DNA of 64,000 bases from CBEUVQ01 sp965546615 (GTDB lineage Bacteria; Bacillota; Desulfotomaculia; Desulfotomaculales; Desulfohalotomaculaceae): NCBI GenBank assembly GCA_965546615.1, contig CBEUVQ010000004.1, positions 44,233 through 108,232 of the forward strand, in the 5' to 3' direction. Below, one piece after another: positions 17,367-25,477 of this stretch. How positions within the stretch are numbered: the stretch's first letter is position 1; each line of letters starts with the position of its first letter. The notes under the pieces are model-generated. The model was given only the letters and a program-made list of their open reading frames with translations. It was not told where the DNA came from and did no database searches. Both the position numbers and the translations under genes were made by a program.

Positions 17367-17675
17367 CTACCATTTCATCCAATCAAAGTCGTCTAAGTTA
17401 ACAGACAGCTTGCTGCGGTAAATTGCAATCAAAATTGCTAACCCCACCCCTACTTCGGCAGCAGCAACAGTGATGACAAACACCGAAAACATTTGGCCGA
17501 TAAACGCATCGGGGGTGATAAATTTACTGAAAGCCACTAAATTAATGTTTACCGCATTAAGCATTAACTCCACACAAATCAGCACCATAACGGCGTTCTT
17601 TTTGGTAAGAGCTCCAAAAAGGCCGATACAAAACAGCACTGCAGAAAGAAATATAAAGTGGATCGGGCTAATCAT
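17367..17675 (-). CDS. nuoK: NADH-quinone oxidoreductase subunit K
   Basis: The 102-residue protein has three spans and the two conserved membrane glutamates, in ICVELMLNAVNIN and AAAEVGVGLAI. It belongs to the membrane arm near the quinone site. It overlaps nuoJ by 8 bases (ATG inside the nuoJ end), typical of nuoJK. Confidence 0.96.
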   Translation of the reverse strand: MISPIHFIFLSAVLFCIGLFGALTKKNAVMVLICVELMLNAVNINLVAFSKFITPDAFIGQMFSVFVITVAAAEVGVGLAILIAIYRSKLSVNLDDFDWMKW

Positions 17676-18171
17676 CGGCCTTCACCTCCTTAGCCAAGAA
17701 AACAGCACCGATTAACGCTACCAGCAGCAAAATTGCCGCCGCTTCAAAAGGCACTACATATTTTGTTAACATCAGCTCACCAATATTTCCCACTGTGTCT
17801 GTCGGCACGCCTGTATTTGACATCTGCATGCCGCTTTCACTGAGATACGTGAGCACAGCAGCCGCAATGACCGTTAAACCCGCAATCAGTGCAGAAATTA
17901 TAACCCGAGCATTAAATGGATTGGTTTTTTTCATATCACCCCGTTGGGTAAGCATAACACCAAAAACAATCATAATGGAAACAGCACCTGCATATACCAA
18001 CACTTGAATTGCAGCTAAAAACGGAGCATTTAACATTAAAAACACACCGGCAATACCGAGAAAAACAAGCACTAACCATAAAATGCTGTGCACAATATTT
18101 CTACTGACCACTACCAGCATCGCTGATACTACAATTACTGCTGCCAGTGCCCAAAATGCAATCGTTTCCAA
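17668..18171 (-). CDS. nuoJ: NADH-quinone oxidoreductase subunit J
   Basis: The 167-residue subunit begins at TTG 18171 (LETIAFWALAAVIVVSAML). GGAGG sits 9 bases upstream, inside the end of nuoI. A longer frame that starts farther upstream is arginine-rich shadow sequence of nuoI and is rejected. It has five spans with the family stretch QVLVYAGAVSIMIVFGVMLT, including the pi-bulge helix between the quinone site and the pumps. Confidence 0.93.
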   Translation of the reverse strand: METIAFWALAAVIVVSAMLVVVSRNIVHSILWLVLVFLGIAGVFLMLNAPFLAAIQVLVYAGAVSIMIVFGVMLTQRGDMKKTNPFNARVIISALIAGLTVIAAAVLTYLSESGMQMSNTGVPTDTVGNIGELMLTKYVVPFEAAAILLLVALIGAVFLAKEVKADD

Positions 18172-18172
18172 A

Positions 18173-18679
18173 TTATTCGCCCTCCTTCCTCCGGGGCTTT
18201 GCAGCAGTTGCTTCAGCCTCTTTTTTTTGAGCGGCTGCCTTTTTAGCCTCCAGAGCCTTCCGGGCCTCTTCTTCCAACCGTTTCTTCTCTTCTTCCGGCA
18301 GCGGCTCATCATCAACCAGTACCAGCGGCAGATTTTCCCACTTATACTGACTAAGCTCAAAATCTTTTTCGTTGCCCAAAGCTCCGGTAGGACAAGCTTC
18401 TACACACAAGCCGCAAAATAAGCAGTACTTAATATCCATTACATACTTTAACAGCCGCTTTTTGCGGGCTACAGTTTCCGATTGCAGCGTAATTACTTTG
18501 TTTGGACAGGCTCTTACACACATTCCACAGCTAATGCATTTGCCTTTATCAATTTTAAATCGCCCCATAAAGCGATCGGGCAGTGGGTAAATTTCTTCCG
18601 GATAGTTAATGGTTACTTTTTTCTTAAAAAGCTCGTTCAGAGTAATTCCTAATCCTTTAATTAAACCTTCGCCAAACAT
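18173..18679 (-). CDS. nuoI: NADH-quinone oxidoreductase subunit I (2x[4Fe-4S])
   Basis: The 168-residue ferredoxin-like subunit has CISCGMCVRACPNKV near residue 46 and CLFCGLCVEACPTGAL near 87, ligands for clusters N6a and N6b that carry electrons toward the quinone. After residue 125 it has an unusual Lys/Glu/Ala-rich tail of about 40 residues (ending AAKPRRKEGE), absent in many homologues. In a complex lacking NuoEFG this face may receive electrons directly from ferredoxin, with the charged tail a candidate docking element (inference). Confidence 0.95.
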   Translation of the reverse strand: MFGEGLIKGLGITLNELFKKKVTINYPEEIYPLPDRFMGRFKIDKGKCISCGMCVRACPNKVITLQSETVARKKRLLKYVMDIKYCLFCGLCVEACPTGALGNEKDFELSQYKWENLPLVLVDDEPLPEEEKKRLEEEARKALEAKKAAAQKKEAEATAAKPRRKEGE

Positions 18680-18684
18680 TTATA

Positions 18685-19734
18685 TCACCATCCCATCCAT
18701 TGAAAAGCCTTCATCGCCACACCGGTAACAAAGATGTTAGCCAGGGACAGCGGTACCAATACCTTCCAGCCAAAAGCCATCAGTTGGTCAACCCTAATTC
18801 GTGGATATGTCCAGCGGATCCACATGATTACAAAAATCATGAAATATACTTTCAAAAACATCCAAACCCATCCCGGAATGAAAGTCCAACCAAAGGGCGC
18901 CAGCCATCCGCCAAGAAACAGCGTCGCAGCCAAAAATGATACCAGTACCACGTTAGCGTATTCAGCTAAAAAGAACATTGCAAAACCCATACCGGAATAC
19001 TCGGTAAACGGGCCGGCAACAATCTCAGATTCACCTTCCGCCAAATCAAAAGGCGCTCGATTGCATTCAGCTATACCGGCAATAAAATAAATTAAAAAAG
19101 CCACCGGTTGAGTAAAAATAAACCAAACATTTCTTTGAGCACTAATAATTTCACTCATACTGAGTGTGCCGGTAATCATTACCACGCCAAGAATAGCCAA
19201 CAGCATCGGCAGTTCGTAGCTAACCATTTGAGCCACTACACGCATCCCGCCGAGCAGCGAGTATTTATTGTTGGAAGCCCAAGCACCCATCCAAAAAATT
19301 ATTGTAGATAATGATGCTACCGCTACAAAATAAATCAGTGCAATGTTAAAATCATATGCGGCCATTTTATCTCCGAAAGGCACTACCATAAAAATCATCA
19401 GCGGCGGCACAAATATCAAAGCGGGGGCAAGCAAAAACAATATCTTATCGCTGTTTTTAGGGATAATAATTTCTTTACTGATGAGTTTGCCAATATCAGC
19501 TGTAGTCTGCAGCAGCCCTTTGGGGCCGGTGCGGTTCGGACCGGGGCGGCACTGAATATATCCCGCAATTTTACGTTCCATATAAACCAGCCACAGCGCG
19601 TTAACAAGAATAAAAACAAGTATGGCTACCAGTTTAATAACCATCATCACTGTGTCACTTAGCAGCGGGGACATTCCGACATTTTCCAGCAGTGCGCGCA
19701 GCGAACCGGCAGCATTAACAAATAAGTTTTCCAT
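18685..19734 (-). CDS. nuoH: NADH-quinone oxidoreductase subunit H
   Basis: The 349-residue subunit starts MENLFVNAAGSL and shows YMERKIAGYIQCRPGPNRTGPKGLLQ and ECNRAPFDLAEGESEIVAGP, the conserved loops that form the quinone entry chamber and first proton half-channel. ATG 19734 is chosen over a start 12 bases upstream because GGTGAG precedes it. Length is within the family range. Confidence 0.95.
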   Translation of the reverse strand: MENLFVNAAGSLRALLENVGMSPLLSDTVMMVIKLVAILVFILVNALWLVYMERKIAGYIQCRPGPNRTGPKGLLQTTADIGKLISKEIIIPKNSDKILFLLAPALIFVPPLMIFMVVPFGDKMAAYDFNIALIYFVAVASLSTIIFWMGAWASNNKYSLLGGMRVVAQMVSYELPMLLAILGVVMITGTLSMSEIISAQRNVWFIFTQPVAFLIYFIAGIAECNRAPFDLAEGESEIVAGPFTEYSGMGFAMFFLAEYANVVLVSFLAATLFLGGWLAPFGWTFIPGWVWMFLKVYFMIFVIMWIRWTYPRIRVDQLMAFGWKVLVPLSLANIFVTGVAMKAFQWMGW

Positions 19735-19760
19735 GCCAATTCTCACCTACTTTAGATTTA

Positions 19761-20867
19761 TTAGGCATCCACTTCGCCAAGCACAATATCAATGCTTCCT
19801 AAAATGGCTACTACGTCAGCCACCTTCCAACCACGGCACATTTCATCAATAAGTGCCAGGTTAATGAATGACGGACGGCGGAAATGCACCCGGTACGGAT
19901 TGGTACTGCCGTCGCTGACTACATAAAAGCCTAAAATACCTTTTGCTCCTTCAATTTCGTGATAAGCATCCCCTATTGGAGGTTTAATCACTTTAGGAAC
20001 CTTTGCCACCACCGGACCTGGCGGCAGTTCTTTTAAGTGTTTCAGTGCCTGCTCAATAATTCTCTGAGATTGACGCATTTCCAAAATACGGCAGTAGTAG
20101 CGATCAAAACAATCACCGTTTTCGCCGACAGGCACATCAAAATCAAAGCGATCATAAATGCTGTAAGGGCGTGATTTGCGCAGGTCATAATTAACCCCGG
20201 AAGCGCGCAGTGTTGGGCCGCTGAAACTATATTTTATTGCAGTTTCTGCCGGCAAAACGCCAACCCCTTTGGTTCTCGCCTGAAAAATCTCATTTCCTGT
20301 GATCAATCCGTCATATTCTTCAATGCATGCGGGGAAATCTTGCAAAAATTTTTCTATCGCCGGGTAAAATTCATCGGGAAAATCTGCTGCAACACCGCCA
20401 ATACGCATAAAGTTAAAAGTCATTCTCGAACCGGATACCATTTCCAAAATATCCATTAGCCTTTCCCGCTCTCGGAAGGTATATAAAAAGCCGGTAAAAC
20501 CACCTAAATCCAGCACATAAGCACCGGTACCCAACAGGTGACTGGCCAGTCGGGACATCTCGGAAACAATAACGCGAATATATTCAGCCCGCTCCGGAAC
20601 TTCAATACCCATCAGCTTTTCTACCGCTTGAACATAGCCTAAATTATTCAGCATGGAAGCAAGATAATCTAATCGATCGGTATAGGGAATTACCTGGGTA
20701 TAAGTTCTTGTTTCCGCCAGTTTCTCAATACCCCGGTGCAAATAACCCACTACCGGCTCTGCTTTCACTACTGTTTCACCGTCAAGATGCAGTATTAAGC
20801 GAAACACTCCGTGAGTTGCCGGGTGCTGAGGGCCCATATTAAGCGTAAACTGCTCTGTTTTTAGCAT
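19761..20867 (-). CDS. nuoD: NADH-quinone oxidoreductase subunit D
   Basis: The 368-residue 49-kDa-type subunit begins MLKTEQFTLNMGPQHPATHG, with the HPATHG motif lining the quinone headgroup site. It is related to NiFe-hydrogenase large subunits but lacks the metal-binding cysteine pairs. ATG 20867 is preferred because AAGAGGTG lies at proper distance; the frame is open farther upstream into nuoC. C and D are separate genes, as in most Firmicutes. Confidence 0.95.
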   Translation of the reverse strand: MLKTEQFTLNMGPQHPATHGVFRLILHLDGETVVKAEPVVGYLHRGIEKLAETRTYTQVIPYTDRLDYLASMLNNLGYVQAVEKLMGIEVPERAEYIRVIVSEMSRLASHLLGTGAYVLDLGGFTGFLYTFRERERLMDILEMVSGSRMTFNFMRIGGVAADFPDEFYPAIEKFLQDFPACIEEYDGLITGNEIFQARTKGVGVLPAETAIKYSFSGPTLRASGVNYDLRKSRPYSIYDRFDFDVPVGENGDCFDRYYCRILEMRQSQRIIEQALKHLKELPPGPVVAKVPKVIKPPIGDAYHEIEGAKGILGFYVVSDGSTNPYRVHFRRPSFINLALIDEMCRGWKVADVVAILGSIDIVLGEVDA

Positions 20868-20902
20868 AGTCGACACCTCTTTTCCATCTGCAAAGCACGT
20901 TC

Positions 20903-21334
20903 CTAATCTCGTCCGCCAACCCATTTAAAATCTCTGCGCAGCGGGTGGCCTTCAAATTCATCATCAAGTAATATTCTGCGCATATCGGGGTGATCTACAA
21001 ACGTAATACCCAACAGATCATAAATTTCACGTTCCTGCCAAATCGCCCCCGGCCATACCTCAAAAGCTGATGGCACTTCCGGACTCTCACGGTCGATTCT
21101 GGTTTTAACCATCAGAGTTTCACCGCCGGGCAGTGCGTTGATATTGTAGATCACCTCAAAATACTCATTATAATCAACTGCTGTTTCATTGGTAAGAAAA
21201 TTATATTTGTACTGATCACGCAGTTCTTTTAAAACAGGCAAAAGCAGCTTTACCGGTATCACTAAAGAATTTTCGGTGACTTCTACATCAGGATATTTAT
21301 TTTTAATTTCCTGCATTACTTGATTGCTTTCCAT
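20903..21334 (-). CDS. nuoC: NADH-quinone oxidoreductase subunit C
   Basis: The 143-residue 30-kDa-type subunit contains the C-terminal signature EREIYDLLGITFVDHPDMRRILL and ends HPLRRDFKWVGGRD. It forms part of the peripheral arm against NuoD. It overlaps the 3' end of nuoB by 19 bases, so the two are likely coupled in translation. Confidence 0.95.
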   Translation of the reverse strand: MESNQVMQEIKNKYPDVEVTENSLVIPVKLLLPVLKELRDQYKYNFLTNETAVDYNEYFEVIYNINALPGGETLMVKTRIDRESPEVPSAFEVWPGAIWQEREIYDLLGITFVDHPDMRRILLDDEFEGHPLRRDFKWVGGRD

Positions 21335-21873
21335 GGTTTTTCATCCACCACCTTAGGATCTAGCACCTTTTTCTTCAACAGCAGCATTCCTTGGATTAAA
21401 GCATCAGGTCGCGGTGGGCATCCCGGAACATAAACATCTACCGGAACTATTTTATCAGTACCCGCTACAACGTAATATGAATCTACAAACGGCCCGCCTG
21501 AAATAGCACAGCTGCCCATAGCAATTACCCATTTGGGCTCCGGCATTTGCTCGTAAATTCGCTTAATGTAAGGTGCCATTTTTTTAGTAATCGTTCCGGC
21601 AACAATCATCACATCCGCTTGGCGCGGTGACGGCCGAAAAACCTCATAGCCAAAACGTGCTAAATCAAAGCGCGGGCCACCTGCTGCCATCATTTCAATT
21701 GCGCAGCAAGCCAAACCAAAAGTCATCGGCCAAAGGGAATGCGCCCTGGCCATATTTAGTACTTTTTCCAACGGTGCCAAAGCAACAGTGCGTTTAACTT
21801 GTTCAATCAAGGCAGTATCGCCGGTCATTTCCTCAATGGGGTGTTTTTCTTGGTTTTGGTCTTTTATTTCCAT
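21316..21873 (-). CDS. nuoB: NADH-quinone oxidoreductase subunit B ([4Fe-4S] N2)
   Basis: The 185-residue subunit carries the N2 cluster ligands: the tandem cysteines in FGLACCAIEMM, Cys in MGSCAISGGP, and Cys in VPGCPPRPDAL. N2 passes electrons to quinone at the NuoB/D interface. ATG 21873 (MEIKDQNQEK) follows GGAGGGAGC; an upstream in-frame start at 21894 would overlap nuoA more. Confidence 0.96.
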   Translation of the reverse strand: MEIKDQNQEKHPIEEMTGDTALIEQVKRTVALAPLEKVLNMARAHSLWPMTFGLACCAIEMMAAGGPRFDLARFGYEVFRPSPRQADVMIVAGTITKKMAPYIKRIYEQMPEPKWVIAMGSCAISGGPFVDSYYVVAGTDKIVPVDVYVPGCPPRPDALIQGMLLLKKKVLDPKVVDEKPWKAIK

Positions 21874-22220
21874 TCCAACGCTCCCTCCTTCCATGCATAC
21901 CAGAGGCCAATTACCAGAATAAAGATAAAGATAATCATTTCAATAAATGCAAACAGTCCTAAACTGTTGAATTTGACGGCCCAGGGATATAAATAAATTG
22001 TTTCCACATCAAAGATTACAAAGAGTAAAGCATAAATAAAGTACTGGATTTTAAACTGCACCCAAGCATGTCCCTGTGTAGGAGGGCCGCACTCATAAGC
22101 TTCTTCTTTAACGGCACTTTTACGGCGCGGATGAATCAGAAATGATGTAATTATACCTCCTGCGCCAAAGATAACACCTACCGCTAAAAAGATAAAAATT
22201 GCACCGCCAACAGAAAGCAT
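21864..22220 (-). CDS. nuoA: NADH-quinone oxidoreductase subunit A
   Basis: The 118-residue three-span subunit begins MLSVGGAIFIFLAVGVIFG and has KEEAYECGPPTQGHA, the conserved loop with the redox-sensitive Cys, and VIFDVETIYLYPWAV with membrane Asp/Glu. First gene of nuoABCDHIJKLMN; AAAGGAGG precedes it. The upstream region 22221-22627 holds two candidate promoters and a perfect FNR-type box. Confidence 0.96.
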   Translation of the reverse strand: MLSVGGAIFIFLAVGVIFGAGGIITSFLIHPRRKSAVKEEAYECGPPTQGHAWVQFKIQYFIYALLFVIFDVETIYLYPWAVKFNSLGLFAFIEMIIFIFILVIGLWYAWKEGALEWK

Positions 22221-22627
22221 TAAAAACTAACCTCCTTTCTTTTAATAAATATGTGTTGACTAAACAATAGTTAAAAACGGTACTTCTTAACTATTTGCAC
22301 ACACGATTATAACATGCATAAATACGTTAAATAGTTGTTACTTTTAACCAAGTTAACCAATTTTGCTGCTTGTAAAACGCTGGAGAAAGTTATATTGTGA
22401 ATTTTGTATTTATTTTATTTATTTAATTTATGTTCTGAAAATTCAGCAGAAAAAAATATGCCATTAATTCTATTATATAGAATTATAGCATACTTTATTT
22501 TAAATTAATTTGATTTTAATCAAGCAGTAAAAAGTTGCAATATTCATAACCATTCGATGGAGCATAAATATATATCCGCTGTAATCATTAATAAAACTAT
22601 AAACATTCTATATAATACAGTGCTTTT
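22221..22627 (-). promoter_or_regulatory. nuo operon control region (407 bases, no gene)
   Basis: This AT-rich gap between rnhB and nuoA holds, in the direction of transcription: an FNR/CRP-type box (22523-22510); an extended -10 TGC-TATAAT (TATAAT at 22487-22482, start near 22475); a second extended -10 TGT-TATAAT (22311-22306, start near 22299); and a 9-bp inverted repeat AATAGTTAA/TTAACTATT (22266-22274 and 22287-22295) just after the second start, which may be an operator or a leader hairpin. A further 8-bp inverted repeat AATTCTAT/ATAGAATT (22466-22484) overlaps the first start. No clear terminator for rnhB was found. Confidence 0.65.
22510..22523. promoter_or_regulatory. FNR/CRP-family box upstream of nuo
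   Basis: TTGATTTTAATCAA is a perfect TTGAT-N4-ATCAA palindrome, the consensus of FNR-type regulators. Its centre (22516.5) is 41.5 bases upstream of the start predicted from TATAAT at 22487-22482, the classical class II activator position. Confidence 0.65.
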
Positions 22628-23425
22628 TTAAAATAATTTCAGATTTGCAGCCTGCTGCACCGGTGCAAATCCGCCACGGTGAATCGGGCAGGGACCGTAA
22701 CGGGCGAGTGCTGCAAAATGTTCTTTTGTGGGATAGCCTTTATGTTTATCAAACCGATATTGGGGGTAACGGCGATGATATTCATCCATCAGTTGATCGC
22801 GAGTAACCTTGGCAATAACAGAAGCAGCGGCAATAGATGCGCTGATTCCGTCACCGCCGATAACGGTGGTCAACGGCATCGCGAGTTTGGGTGCCCCTTT
22901 TCCGTCTACCAACACATGATCCGGCCGCCGGTTTAAACTTTCTACCGCCCTTTTCATTGCCAGAAGGGATGCTTGGTAAATGTTAAGCCGGTAAATTTCC
23001 TCTACTGATGCCATGCCAATCGCCCAGCACAGTGCATGCCGCTTTATTTCATCAGCTAATTCTGCACGCTTATCCGCAGGTACCTTTTTAGAATCATTCA
23101 AACCTAAAATTCTAATATCGGTCGGCAGAATCACAGCTGCCGCCACCACCGGTCCGGCAAGCGGCCCCCGGCCAACTTCATCTACACCGGCTATATATTT
23201 CAGTCCTTGGTTTAAGAGGGTTAATTCATAATTAAAAAGCTTTTGCAATCTGGCAATCTCTTGATGTTTTTTTTCTCTTTGTCGGCATAAATTTTGATAG
23301 ATTTTTTGCACTCCCGCTCTGGGATCTGCAGCTAAACTATTAAGAAATTTACTGTCGATTTCCTCTTGACTTTTTTCCTTAACCAGGGTTTTAATTTCGT
23401 TGAGCGTTAATTTTGAAACATCCAA
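22628..23425 (-). CDS. rnhB: Ribonuclease HII
   Basis: The 265-residue enzyme removes RNA from RNA-DNA hybrids. YIAGVDEVGRGPLAGPVVAA supplies the first Asp-Glu pair of the active site; HVLVDGKGAP and ASVIAKVTRDQLMDEY carry the remaining acidic and basic residues. An N-terminal helical extension of about 75 residues precedes the nuclease domain, as in B. subtilis RnhB. TTG start at 23425 behind AGGTG. Last gene of the rplS-lepB-rbgA-rnhB run. Confidence 0.95.
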   Translation of the reverse strand: MDVSKLTLNEIKTLVKEKSQEEIDSKFLNSLAADPRAGVQKIYQNLCRQREKKHQEIARLQKLFNYELTLLNQGLKYIAGVDEVGRGPLAGPVVAAAVILPTDIRILGLNDSKKVPADKRAELADEIKRHALCWAIGMASVEEIYRLNIYQASLLAMKRAVESLNRRPDHVLVDGKGAPKLAMPLTTVIGGDGISASIAAASVIAKVTRDQLMDEYHRRYPQYRFDKHKGYPTKEHFAALARYGPCPIHRGGFAPVQQAANLKLF

Positions 23426-23445
23426 TTATTTCACCTGCAACCCAA

Positions 23446-24312
23446 TTAGTAATCAGTTGGCTTTTCTAACGATATCCGACCGATTAATCCGGCTTTAAAT
23501 TCTTTTAATAACAGCATTGCTGCTTTATCAGTATCTACAACACCGCCGCTTTGCAGCATACCGCGTTTTGCGCCAATTTGTTCTAATATTTGAAAGGGGT
23601 CATCCGCCAAGCAGTCTATTTTATACCTGGCAGCGATATTGTCACCATAATTTAACTTTAAAAGCAGTTTTAATAAAAAAACAGCTGCTTCTTCAATAAT
23701 AAAAACGGTATCTTTTATTGCCCCTGTAGCCGCCAGCTTGTAACCCACTTTGGGATCTTCAAATTTTGGCCACAGCACTCCCGGTGTATCCAACAGCTCA
23801 AGTTCATTGTTTATTTTAATCATTTGCTTGCCTTTAGTTACACCCGGTTTGTTGCCGGTTTGGGTAGATTTACGACGAGATAAACGATTAATAAAAGAAG
23901 ATTTTCCAACATTAGGTATACCTACCACCATGCAGCGCACCGCTCTCGGCCGCCGACCGGAAGCCGCAAGTTTAGCCATTTTTTCAGCAGCAAGCATTTT
24001 AAGCAGCTTAGGCACTTCCGCAAAACCTTTCCCCTGCGCTGAATCCAAGCCAATCGCAGTACTGTGCGGACTTTTAAAGCTATCCACCCACTGCTTGGTA
24101 GCCTCTGGGTCGGCTAAATCCGCTTTATTAAGCACTATCAAGCGCGGTTTAGAACCTAAAATGTCATCAATCATTGGATTGCGGCTGCTGTATGGTATTC
24201 TGGCATCCAGCAGTTCGATAACTACATCTACCAATTTCAAATTTTCCTGAACCAAGCGCCTGGCCTTTGCCATGTGGCCGGGAAACCACTGAATAGTATT
24301 CTGCTGTTCCAA
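23446..24312 (-). CDS. rbgA: Ribosome biogenesis GTPase RbgA (YlqF)
   Basis: This 288-residue GTPase is circularly permuted: G4 (LNKADL) near residue 58 precedes G1 (GIPNVGKSSFINRL) near 130 and G3 (DTPGVLWPKF) near 175. RbgA helps late assembly of the 50S subunit. IQWFPGHMAKARR at the start is the family's hallmark. Starts at TTG 24312. Confidence 0.96.
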   Translation of the reverse strand: MEQQNTIQWFPGHMAKARRLVQENLKLVDVVIELLDARIPYSSRNPMIDDILGSKPRLIVLNKADLADPEATKQWVDSFKSPHSTAIGLDSAQGKGFAEVPKLLKMLAAEKMAKLAASGRRPRAVRCMVVGIPNVGKSSFINRLSRRKSTQTGNKPGVTKGKQMIKINNELELLDTPGVLWPKFEDPKVGYKLAATGAIKDTVFIIEEAAVFLLKLLLKLNYGDNIAARYKIDCLADDPFQILEQIGAKRGMLQSGGVVDTDKAAMLLLKEFKAGLIGRISLEKPTDY

Positions 24313-24329
24313 ATCAATCCACCACCGTA

Positions 24330-24896
24330 TTAGTTGGTCAAACCTATTCTGTTAAGCGGCCAGTAAACCACCACCGCCTTACCGATTATATTTTCTTCGG
24401 GCAATGTGCCCCAATAGCGGCTGTCCTCGCTGTTGTTTCGGTTATCTCCCAGCATAAAATACTGGCCTTCCGGTACTTTTATCGGGCCGTAGTCGGGGTA
24501 TTCCAATCCCGGCGGCAGGAAATCCTGCGGTACCGATTTACCGTTTACGTATAGTTTGCTGTCTTTTAGTTCAATAACTTCACCCGGCTTGCCAATTAAA
24601 CGCTTTACAAAATTTCTCTCCGGGTCCTTTGGATATTTAAAAACAACAATATCACCACGTTCCGGCTCGTTAAAATAATAGGATACTTTGCTCACGATAA
24701 TCCGGTCATTAATCAGCAGTGTTGGTTCCATTGATCCGGAAGGAATATAAAATGGTTCAATAATAAACATGCGAATTACTACTGCCAAAATAACAGCAAT
24801 GACGATTGATTCTATTATTTCCTTTAAAGAAGAAAGTTTTTTTGCAGTATCTTTCGCATCAGCTTTTTCATTGACATCCTTATTAAAATCGTCCAT
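24330..24896 (-). CDS. lepB: Signal peptidase I
   Basis: The 188-residue type I signal peptidase has one N-terminal membrane anchor (IIESIVIAVILAVVIRMFII, about 26-46), the catalytic Ser in PSGSMEPTLL and Lys in ERNFVKRLIG, and GDNRNNSEDSRYWG near the C-terminus. It cleaves Sec and Tat signal peptides outside the membrane. Its position between rplS and rbgA is typical of Clostridia. Confidence 0.96.
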   Translation of the reverse strand: MDDFNKDVNEKADAKDTAKKLSSLKEIIESIVIAVILAVVIRMFIIEPFYIPSGSMEPTLLINDRIIVSKVSYYFNEPERGDIVVFKYPKDPERNFVKRLIGKPGEVIELKDSKLYVNGKSVPQDFLPPGLEYPDYGPIKVPEGQYFMLGDNRNNSEDSRYWGTLPEENIIGKAVVVYWPLNRIGLTN

Positions 24897-24977
24897 AATA
24901 TCCCCCTTTACAGCACGGGCTGCACAACCAAAACATTATCACCGATTATTATTTATATACCTTAATAAATATGTACA

Positions 24978-25013
24978 AAAAAGGGACTGCCTGCATCAGC
25001 CAGTCCCCTTTGC
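24978..25013 (-). terminator. rplS terminator
   Basis: GGGGACTG pairs with CAGTCCC around GCTGATGCAGG, followed by six T on the minus strand, right after the rplS stop. Confidence 0.88.
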
Positions 25014-25361
25014 TTAACTTTTTCTGAGTTCTTTAATGCGGGCAGCTTTACCACGCAAGTTGCGCAGGTAGTAGAGCCTAGCCCTTCTTACGCGACCACG
25101 GCGAACAACTTCAATTTTATCAATCTTTTGGCTGTGCAGCGGAATAGTCCTTTCTACGCCCACGCCGTAAGAAACACGCCGAACAGTAAAAGTTTCACTT
25201 AAGCCGGAGCCTCTGCGTCTAATTACAACACCCTCAAAAACCTGAATACGCTCGCGGCTGCCCTCAATAACTTTGTAATGCACTTTAACTGTATCACCAG
25301 GTTTAAACTGGGGAATATCAGTTCTTAAATATTCTTGCTCCAATGATTGTATGAGGTTCAT
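25014..25361 (-). CDS. rplS: 50S ribosomal protein L19
   Basis: The 115-residue protein begins MNLIQSLEQEYLRTDIPQF and has the family stretches FKPGDTVKVHYKVIEG, RRRGSGLSETFTVRR and RRGRVRRARLYYLRNLRGKAARI. It sits at the 30S-50S interface. It has its own promoter and a structured leader (25362-25468) besides being downstream of trmD. Confidence 0.97.
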   Translation of the reverse strand: MNLIQSLEQEYLRTDIPQFKPGDTVKVHYKVIEGSRERIQVFEGVVIRRRGSGLSETFTVRRVSYGVGVERTIPLHSQKIDKIEVVRRGRVRRARLYYLRNLRGKAARIKELRKS

Positions 25362-25439
25362 TCTTGTCCCTCCTTCCCACCTAGACGTTCAATACCTTCT
25401 ACAGCAAGGCAGCGGACCGCCCGTAATCAAACAAGGGTT
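25362..25439 (-). promoter_or_regulatory. Probable L19 mRNA leader
   Basis: The predicted transcript from near 25433 contains GGGCGGTCCGCTGCC and the GGAGGG ribosome site. A GC-rich hairpin in the short 5' region of rplS matches, as I recall it, the ribosomal-protein leader class found before rplS in Firmicutes. I could not align it, so the identity is tentative. Confidence 0.45.
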
Positions 25440-25468
25440 ATTATAACATAATTGTTAACAACAATCAA
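25440..25468 (-). promoter_or_regulatory. rplS promoter
   Basis: TTGATT (25468-25463) and TGT-TATAAT (-10 at 25445-25440) on the minus strand are 17 bases apart. Confidence 0.75.
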
Positions 25469-25477
25469 CAGCTGCCA

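Noticed and set aside
18172..18360. Longer nuoJ with an arginine-rich N-terminus
   Set aside because: The extension is an out-of-frame shadow of nuoI; TTG 18171 has a proper ribosome site and matches the family start.
22466..22484. AATTCTAT/ATAGAATT inverted repeat as a separate operator
   Set aside because: It is made of A/T and overlaps a -10 box and start; in such AT-rich DNA it may be chance, so it is only mentioned in the control-region entry.
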